Assembly (NCBI GenBank): GCA_913030605.1 | Contig: CAJWEZ010000042.1 | Span: 1-38,666, forward strand | DNA from: an uncultured Spirochaeta sp. | Lineage (GTDB): Bacteria; Spirochaetota; Spirochaetia; DSM-27196; Alkalispirochaetaceae | DNA length: 38,666 bases | Direction of reading: 5' to 3' | In this document: piece after piece, positions 34,193-38,666 of the stretch | How the letters are laid out: each line of letters opens with the position of its first letter | How positions within the stretch are numbered: the stretch's first letter is position 1 | Position numbers and translations under genes: made by a program | The notes under the pieces: generated by a model | Database searches by the model: none | Told to the model about the DNA's origin: nothing | The model's input: only the letters and a program-made list of their open reading frames with translations

Positions 34193-35614
34193 TCAGATAT
34201 CGTAGTACAGCGCGAACTCGTAGGGGTGCGGCCGCAGGTCGAGGGCCATCGCCTCCGCCTCACGCTTGTACTCGATCCAGGTCTCGACCACGTCCTTGGT
34301 GAAGACGTCTCCCTTGAGCAGGAAGTCGTGGTCCGCCTCGAGGGCGTCCAGCGCCTCCCGCAGGCTTCCGGGAGTGGTCGGAACCTTGGCGGCCTCTTCC
34401 GGGGTCAGGTCGTAGATGTTCCGGTCGAGCGCCTCACCGGGATCGATCTTGTTCTGGATGCCGTCGATCGCCGCCATGAGCATGGCGCTGAACCCGAGGT
34501 AGGGGTTGCTCGACGGGTCCGGGCAGCGGAACTCAAAGCGCTTGGCCTTCTCGCTGTTGGAGTACATCGGGATACGGACCGCAGCGCTGCGGTTCCGGCT
34601 GGAGTACGCCAGGTTGACCGGTGCCTCGTACCCCGGCACGAGGCGCTTGTAGCTGTTCGTGGTGGGGTTGGTGAACGCCAGGATCGCCGGGGCGTGCTTC
34701 AGGATACCGCCGATGGCGTAGAGCGCCACCTGGGACAGACCCGCGTAGCCGTCGCCGAAGAACTGGTTTTTACCGTCCTTCCAGATCGACAGGTGGGTGT
34801 GCATACCGGATCCGTTGTCCATGAACAGCGGCTTGGGCATGAAGGTCACCGTCTTGCCCGCCTTGCGCGCCACGTTCTTGACCACGTACTTGTACTTGGT
34901 CATGGCGTCGGCCATCTCGAGGAGCGGCGCAAAGCGCATGTCGATCTCGCACTGACCGCCGGTGGCGACCTCGTGGTGATGCGCCTCAACGGTCAGACCG
35001 ACCTGCTCCATGAGGACGACCATCTCGGAACGAAGGTCCTGGAGGCTGTCACTCGGCGGAACGGGGAAGTAGCCTTCCTTGTAGCGCGGCTTGTAGCCGA
35101 GGTTGGGCTGCTCGTCCTTGCCGGTGTTCCACTTGCCTTCCACGGAGTCGACAAAGTAGTAGCCGCTGTGTTCGTTCTGATCGTAGCGGATATCGTCAAA
35201 TACGAAGAACTCCGCCTCGGGGCCGATAAACGCGGTGTCACCGATGCCGGTGCTCTTGAGATAGTTCTCGGCCTTGCGGGCGATGTTGCGCGGGTCGCGG
35301 GTGTAGTCCTCGCCGGTGATCGGGTCGCCGATGTTACACGTCATTACCAGCGTCTTTACCGACATAAAGGGATCGATAAACGCGGTCTGCGGCTGGGGCT
35401 TCACGATCATGTCGGATTCGTTGATCGTCTGCCAGCCACGAATGCTGGAGCCGTCAAAGCCAAGGCCATCGGTGAAGCTGTCCTCGTCGATCTCGCTGGC
35501 GGGCACCGAAAAGTGCTGCTGCATGCCAGGGAAGTCCATGAAGCGGAGGTCAACGATCTTGACGTCCTCTTTCTTCATCAGGTCGAGCACATCCTTTGCG
35601 GTCATGTCACTCAT
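34193..35614 (-). CDS. glnA: Glutamine synthetase type I (GSI-beta)
   Basis: Makes glutamine from glutamate, ammonia and ATP; a dodecamer of ~470-residue subunits in this family. 473 residues. Key blocks are FDGSSIRGW, the metal-binding [26 protein letters not shown], the ATP/metal region [18 protein letters not shown] and NRSAAVRIP. The adenylylation site is present as Tyr ~401 in [11 protein letters not shown], matching Tyr397 of the enteric enzyme, so the enzyme belongs to the covalently regulated subclass and is the expected target of GlnE in this window. Two adjacent ATGs follow AGGAGG; the second (35614) has the better spacing of 4 nt. It has its own promoter (35678-35707) and terminator, so it is monocistronic. 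Confidence 0.97.
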   Translation of the reverse strand: MSDMTAKDVLDLMKKEDVKIVDLRFMDFPGMQQHFSVPASEIDEDSFTDGLGFDGSSIRGWQTINESDMIVKPQPQTAFIDPFMSVKTLVMTCNIGDPITGEDYTRDPRNIARKAENYLKSTGIGDTAFIGPEAEFFVFDDIRYDQNEHSGYYFVDSVEGKWNTGKDEQPNLGYKPRYKEGYFPVPPSDSLQDLRSEMVVLMEQVGLTVEAHHHEVATGGQCEIDMRFAPLLEMADAMTKYKYVVKNVARKAGKTVTFMPKPLFMDNGSGMHTHLSIWKDGKNQFFGDGYAGLSQVALYAIGGILKHAPAILAFTNPTTNSYKRLVPGYEAPVNLAYSSRNRSAAVRIPMYSNSEKAKRFEFRCPDPSSNPYLGFSAMLMAAIDGIQNKIDPGEALDRNIYDLTPEEAAKVPTTPGSLREALDALEADHDFLLKGDVFTKDVVETWIEYKREAEAMALDLRPHPYEFALYYDI

Positions 35615-35677
35615 CATTCCTCCTGTTTGTCCACCGCATGGTGGGCTTTTTGCTCGCTTGCTACATTTATGTGGGTC

Positions 35678-35707
35678 AAAATACCGAAGTGTCCCGGGGT
35701 GTGTAAA
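35678..35707 (-). promoter_or_regulatory. Sigma70-type promoter and leader of glnA
   Basis: On the minus strand TTTACA (35702-35707) and TATTTT (35678-35683) are 18 bp apart, giving a leader of about 55-60 nt. Just before the ribosome site the leader carries a CCACC/GGTGG hairpin (35631-35644). Upstream DNA to about 35800 is AT-rich and includes the small palindrome CTACA-aaaa-TGTAG (35787-35800). No sigma54 GG/GC pair was seen. Confidence 0.5.
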
Positions 35708-35810
35708 CCCTTTTTCCGAAAATTTCACACACATCGGAACAAATTTTTGTCGCCAGAGACGAATACGAATGTCGAAGAGAATTATGCTACAAAAATGTAG
35801 GAAGAACCGG

Positions 35811-35833
35811 GATCGGGCCCGTCAGGCCCGATC
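35811..35833 (-). terminator. Hairpin at the end of pgsA
   Basis: A perfect 9-bp stem GATCGGGCC/GGCCCGATC with a 5-nt loop overlaps the pgsA stop codon. On the minus strand only a mixed pyrimidine stretch follows, not a T-run, so terminator activity is plausible but unproven. Confidence 0.4.
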
Positions 35834-36409
35834 GGCGTAGTGGCGACGCAGAATGATGAGATAGTCGACGAAACTGCCCCACGAAAGGAGCACGGAGAGA
35901 CCGAATGCGGCGAACGTGACCCAGGGAAGCCACGGCATAAAGCCGTGCAGGTTCTGCAGGCGCAAATGCATGAGCATGAGCAGACCCAGTCCGGAACTGA
36001 TCGCATACATGACCGCCTTGGTCTTGCCGCCGGTGCGCGCGGCCAGGGCAACACCGTCGCGCATCATCATCATGCGGACGAAGGTGATGCCGACCTCACG
36101 GTACATGATCAGCACAAACATCCAGACCGGCATGATGTTGAAGACGGCGAAAATGAGGAAGTAGGTCAGCCGGCTGATAACATCGGCGAACGGGTCCAGC
36201 AGCTTGCCCAGGTCCGAAACGATTCCGCGGGAACGGGCGACTGCACCGTCCAGGATGTCCGAGGCTTCCACGAGGACGAAGACGGTCCACAGAATCACGG
36301 TACTCAGAACGGCGAATCGTCCCGACGTCCAGTACGGGAGATATGCGAAGAAGAAAAAGATGGGGCTCAGGACGAGCCGGAGGCTCGTGAGTGCGTTTGC
36401 GGCGTTCAC
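35822..36409 (-). CDS. pgsA: CDP-alcohol phosphatidyltransferase, probable phosphatidylglycerophosphate synthase
   Basis: Inner-membrane enzyme joining CDP-diacylglycerol and glycerol-3-phosphate in the first step toward phosphatidylglycerol. 195 residues, about five membrane helices. The family catalytic signature is complete: SDILDGAVARSRG...DLGKLLDPFAD (D-x2-D-G-x2-A-R...G-x3-D-x3-D). N-terminal NALTSLRLVLSPIFFFF is typical of PgsA. Substrate assignment within the CDP-alcohol family is by overall resemblance. Start is GTG at 36409; the ribosome site is weak (TAGG). It lies downstream of a small unknown gene on the same strand, about 70 bp away. Confidence 0.85.
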   Translation of the reverse strand: MNAANALTSLRLVLSPIFFFFAYLPYWTSGRFAVLSTVILWTVFVLVEASDILDGAVARSRGIVSDLGKLLDPFADVISRLTYFLIFAVFNIMPVWMFVLIMYREVGITFVRMMMMRDGVALAARTGGKTKAVMYAISSGLGLLMLMHLRLQNLHGFMPWLPWVTFAAFGLSVLLSWGSFVDYLIILRRHYADRA

Positions 36410-36480
36410 GGTGTGAGCCTACGGCGCGGCGCCGCAGCTGTCAACCATGGCGACGCCGGCGCGGGCATGCCGGCGCCCCG

Positions 36481-36783
36481 CTACTCGTGGGCGGCGGCGC
36501 GGTACTGCCGGAGCTTGCGTTCCAGCGCCGCGTAGCGTTCCTCACGGAAGTAGCTGTACAGCACCTCGTACCCCTTTCGGATGCGCCGGTCGATCATCCC
36601 GCGCAGCGCTTTCTGGAGTTCCGCTTCGTCGGCATACGTGAAGTGCTTCTCCCGCGTCATGAAGAAGTCCCGCCCCGAGGTAACCGACAGCGTGGGGTAC
36701 CCGAACAGGTTCTGCTGTCGGTCGGTGATGGTGACGTAGAGCACACTGTTGTCCGGTTCCTTGCGATAGAGCGAGACCATCAT
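36481..36783 (-). CDS. Small protein of unknown function
   Basis: About 100 residues. No signal peptide or membrane segment. It starts with a beta-rich part (VSLYRKEPDNSVLYVTITDRQQNLFGYPTLSVTSG) and ends with a charged helical part (ALRGMIDRRIRKGYEVLYSYFREERYAALERKL). The layout is slightly reminiscent of WGR-like small domains, but I do not assign it. Two adjacent ATGs (36783, 36780) are possible starts; no ribosome site is seen. It follows the membrane-protein gene by 17 nt and is probably in its operon. A GC-rich hairpin without T-run (36454-36475) lies just after the stop. Confidence 0.6.
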   Translation of the reverse strand: MMVSLYRKEPDNSVLYVTITDRQQNLFGYPTLSVTSGRDFFMTREKHFTYADEAELQKALRGMIDRRIRKGYEVLYSYFREERYAALERKLRQYRAAAHE

Positions 36784-36800
36784 ACGCTTTGTGTATCGGT

Positions 36801-37766
36801 TCACCGGCAGACGGACTGAAGGACCGACACCCCCGGCTGGAGGAACTCCCCCGTCCCCGCCGGCCAGAGCAGGCGCTGCGACGACTCCTGGCGAAGCCCC
36901 CATGCCGACAGCAGGCTGCGGATCCCGGTGCGCGCCGCGGCGGCGGTCACCGTTACCGTCTCCCCCGGCGCGGAGAGCGCAAGGCTGCGGACGCGCTGCC
37001 CCTGCGGATACCACCACAGAAGCGGCGCGTAGCGTTCGGTCGCGACTTCCAGGACCACCGCGTCGCCCTCGCCGATCAGGAGGGGTGGCGACCAGGCGCC
37101 GGGCGCCGCCGGTGTGGTGACGCCTGCCGGTGTGGTGACGCCTGCCGGTGTGGTGACGCCTGCCGGTGTGGTGGGCACCGTCGCCTCACCCGAGGTCGCC
37201 TCACCCGAGGTCGCCTCACCCGCCGTCGTGGCACCCGCTGCGAGGGCCACGACCGGGAGCACCCGAACCGCGAGTTGTGGCGGTCCGGGGTTCAGATCGA
37301 CGCGAAGCAGCGCGATCTCCACACCGTCTCCGCCGGCGGCGTCTGCGCCGGCCTCGTCGGCGCCGGCGACGCGGAGAACCAGGTCGCCGTTGCACGCGTG
37401 TCCGTACCCGGATTCGGCGGTGCTGGTCCACACGTCGGCGGCGGCAAGCGCCGGCAGCGCAAGCAGAACGAGCGCCGGAAGTCGCCACCAGCGCGGCAGC
37501 GCGAGCACGAGCCACATCCACGCCGCCGCCGCCGTCAGCAGTACCGCGGCGCCGCGCCAGGCGGAGATCATGTCGGATGGAGAGAGAAGGATTGCGGCAC
37601 CCACGGCGGCGATCGCCGCGGAAGCCGCCAACGGGACACCGATCGTCCGCCGGTGCCGCACACGCAACGGGTAGGACGCCGACCGAATGCGTCGGAGGCG
37701 CAGACGAAGGACGATACCGATGGCCAGTCCCGCGAATGTCACCAACGCGAAGGGAATGGCCACCAT
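36801..37766 (-). CDS. Membrane protein with repeat-containing linker, unknown function
   Basis: 321 residues. About four hydrophobic helices lie in the first ~115 residues, followed by an extracytoplasmic part. This part contains a Cys (GYGHACNGDLVLRV), a low-complexity Ala/Asp/Gly segment, and two runs of tandem peptide repeats (GEATS and AGVTTP types, DNA 37108-37224). After the repeats a short domain (PPLLIGEGDAVVLEVATERYAPLLWWYPQGQ) may be the functional unit. The start ATG at 37766 has AGGGGGAG just upstream. It begins 7 nt after the stop of the M32 remnant. No family recognised. Confidence 0.65.
   Translation of the reverse strand: MVAIPFALVTFAGLAIGIVLRLRLRRIRSASYPLRVRHRRTIGVPLAASAAIAAVGAAILLSPSDMISAWRGAAVLLTAAAAWMWLVLALPRWWRLPALVLLALPALAAADVWTSTAESGYGHACNGDLVLRVAGADEAGADAAGGDGVEIALLRVDLNPGPPQLAVRVLPVVALAAGATTAGEATSGEATSGEATVPTTPAGVTTPAGVTTPAGVTTPAAPGAWSPPLLIGEGDAVVLEVATERYAPLLWWYPQGQRVRSLALSAPGETVTVTAAAARTGIRSLLSAWGLRQESSQRLLWPAGTGEFLQPGVSVLQSVCR
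37108..37224. repeat. Two in-frame tandem repeats inside the membrane-protein gene
   Basis: An 18-bp unit (gccggtgtggtgacgcct) occurs 3.7 times at 37108-37173. A 15-bp unit (gtcgcctcacccgag) occurs three times at 37180-37224, the last slightly changed. Both unit lengths are multiples of three, so they encode peptide repeats and can vary in number without a frameshift. Confidence 0.9.
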
Positions 37767-37773
37767 GCTCCCC

Positions 37774-38508
37774 CTACAGAGAGTACAGCTCCCCGTACTT
37801 CCGGTTCAGGTAGGAGAGAAAGTACCCGGGATCGAGGTCGGCACCGGTGATGCCGCTGACCAGCTGTCCTGCGCTGCGCACGCGCCCCCAGCGGTGGATG
37901 TTGGTCCGCAGCCACTGCAGGATCTCGGAGGTGCGACCGGCAGCAACCTGCTCCCACATGTCGGGGATCGCCGCCTCGATCGCGGTGAGGAACTGCGCCG
38001 CGTACAGGTTCCCGAGGGCGTAGGTCGGAAAGTATCCGAAGGCGCCGAAGGACCAGTGTACGTCCTGCAGGACGCCCTGGGCGTTGGTGGGCGGCACGAT
38101 ACCGAGAACCTCCTGCGTGGTTTGATTCCACGCCTCCGGAAGGTCTTCCACCGACAACGAGCCGTCGATCAGCTGCCGCTCCAGTTCGAATCGCAGGATG
38201 ATGTGGAGGCTGTAGGTCACCTCGTCGGCTTCGACCCGGATGAGCGACGGTTCGACCTTGTTGGCGGCACGGTAGAACCGTTCCACGTCCACACCGTCGA
38301 GCTGGGTCGGAAAGAGGCCCTGCAGATCCGGCATCCAGCGCTGCCAGAACGCACGGCTCCGGCCGATCATGTTCTCCCACATACGGCTCTGGGACTCGTG
38401 GATGCCGAGGGAGATGCCTTCGGCGAGGACGGTGCGGCGGTTGAAGTCCATCGGGGGAGGCTCCGGGTCCGGTGGGTTGGCGTCCGGCGGCCCTTTTCGG
38501 GTCGTCAC
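37774..38508 (-). pseudogene. M32 carboxypeptidase (Taq type), C-terminal part only
   Basis: From about residue 30 the sequence matches the C-terminal ~205 residues of thermostable carboxypeptidase 1 (M32): GISLGIHESQSRMWENMIGRSRAFW, AANKVEPSLIRVEADEVTYSLHIILRFELE, LPEAWNQTTQEVLGI, and GVLQDVHWSFGAFGYFPTYALGNLYAAQF. The zinc-binding HEXXH motif and the whole N-terminal ~270 residues of the ~500-residue enzyme are missing. The first ~25 residues here (proline-rich) are not family-like. Only the third ligand region HESQS remains, so it should be inactive. The break lies at about 38430-38460. A frameshift cannot explain the loss because no HEXXH is readable in the remaining ~200 bp in any minus-strand frame. 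An assembly break near the right edge is another explanation. Confidence 0.75.
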
Positions 38509-38666
38509 TGTGGCTCGCGGTGCGAGGCTGGAGGCAATGTGCCAGGCTGGGCGGTGATCGGGATCTAGTCGCCGTCGAGGGAGTTGAAGCCGAGGATCAG
38601 GCCCAAGGCGGCCGGGTAGCGGGTGCCGAGGATCTCCAGCGCACCGGTGATGGGGATCGTCGCTTA
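38509..38666 (-). other. Right-edge segment with a short open stretch
   Basis: On the minus strand, between an in-frame TAA at the very edge (38664-38666) and a TAG at 38565-38567, there are 32 codons reading IPITGALEILGTRYPAALGL and on. They are hydrophobic but have no start codon. It may be the end of a decayed or cut gene. I cannot name it. Confidence 0.2.

Noticed and set aside
34193..35800. Sigma54 promoter or riboswitch before glnA
   Set aside because: No GG-N10-GC pair and no known glutamine RNA motif were visible; a sigma70-type box explains the leader.
36454..36475. Terminator after the small unknown gene
   Set aside because: A GC-rich hairpin exists but lacks any T-run, so I did not list it as a terminator.
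1..38666. CRISPR arrays, tRNA or rRNA genes
   Set aside because: No regularly spaced direct repeats and no cloverleaf or conserved rRNA blocks were seen by eye. The only tandem repeats are short coding ones.

Overview
The window reads as a chromosomal segment of a Gram-negative-type bacterium with a lipoprotein-rich envelope. The best guess is a free-living spirochaete (Spirochaetota): two apolipoprotein N-acyltransferases, many lipobox proteins, an integron-type integrase and a high-GC housekeeping set fit this, but no rRNA or other decisive marker is present, so the assignment is tentative. Base composition differs along the window. Sampled lines give roughly 55% GC left of about 10.6 kb and 65-70% right of about 12.5 kb, with an AT-rich stretch at about 10.63-10.90 kb between them.

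Region 1 (1-10.3 kb, lower GC, mostly minus strand): the 3' end of an IS91-family transposase whose element end cuts a PTS enzyme I-like gene; two tandem, translationally coupled lnt genes; an arsR/smtB-cadA metal-efflux operon; a LysM/M23 cell-wall peptidase; and the 5'-broken remnant of a DUF4143 ATPase.

Region 2 (10.3-14.3 kb, accessory): a gene-less, partly AT-rich stretch of about 700 bp, an integron-type integrase gene (intI) with no recognisable cassette array, and a two-gene unit made of an OLD/RecF-like AAA ATPase and a small TOPRIM-like protein. This unit is the best candidate for an undescribed, possibly anti-phage, system. It ends in a 4-nt CTAG overlap with the convergent mnmG.

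Region 3 (14.3-38.7 kb, high-GC core): mnmG and mnmE, whose products jointly modify the wobble uridine of tRNA; two GNAT acetyltransferases; a glycerophosphodiester phosphodiesterase; an operon of three unrecognised lipoproteins; a pepT-SDR operon; a DUF2156 gene overlapping a very large glnE with N-terminal ACT domains; a DUF4386 membrane protein; a MalT-like LuxR regulator; glnA carrying the adenylylation tyrosine; pgsA; a small unknown protein; a repeat-containing membrane protein; and a 5'-truncated M32 carboxypeptidase at the right edge.

Functional links: GlnE (27.2-31.0 kb) and GlnA (34.2-35.6 kb) form an adenylylation control pair for nitrogen assimilation. MnmG and MnmE form one tRNA-modification complex. 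The Lnt pair would mature the lipoproteins seen downstream. Several genes have their start codon only 6-10 nt after a good -10 box, which suggests leaderless or very short-leader mRNAs. No tRNA, rRNA or CRISPR array was seen.
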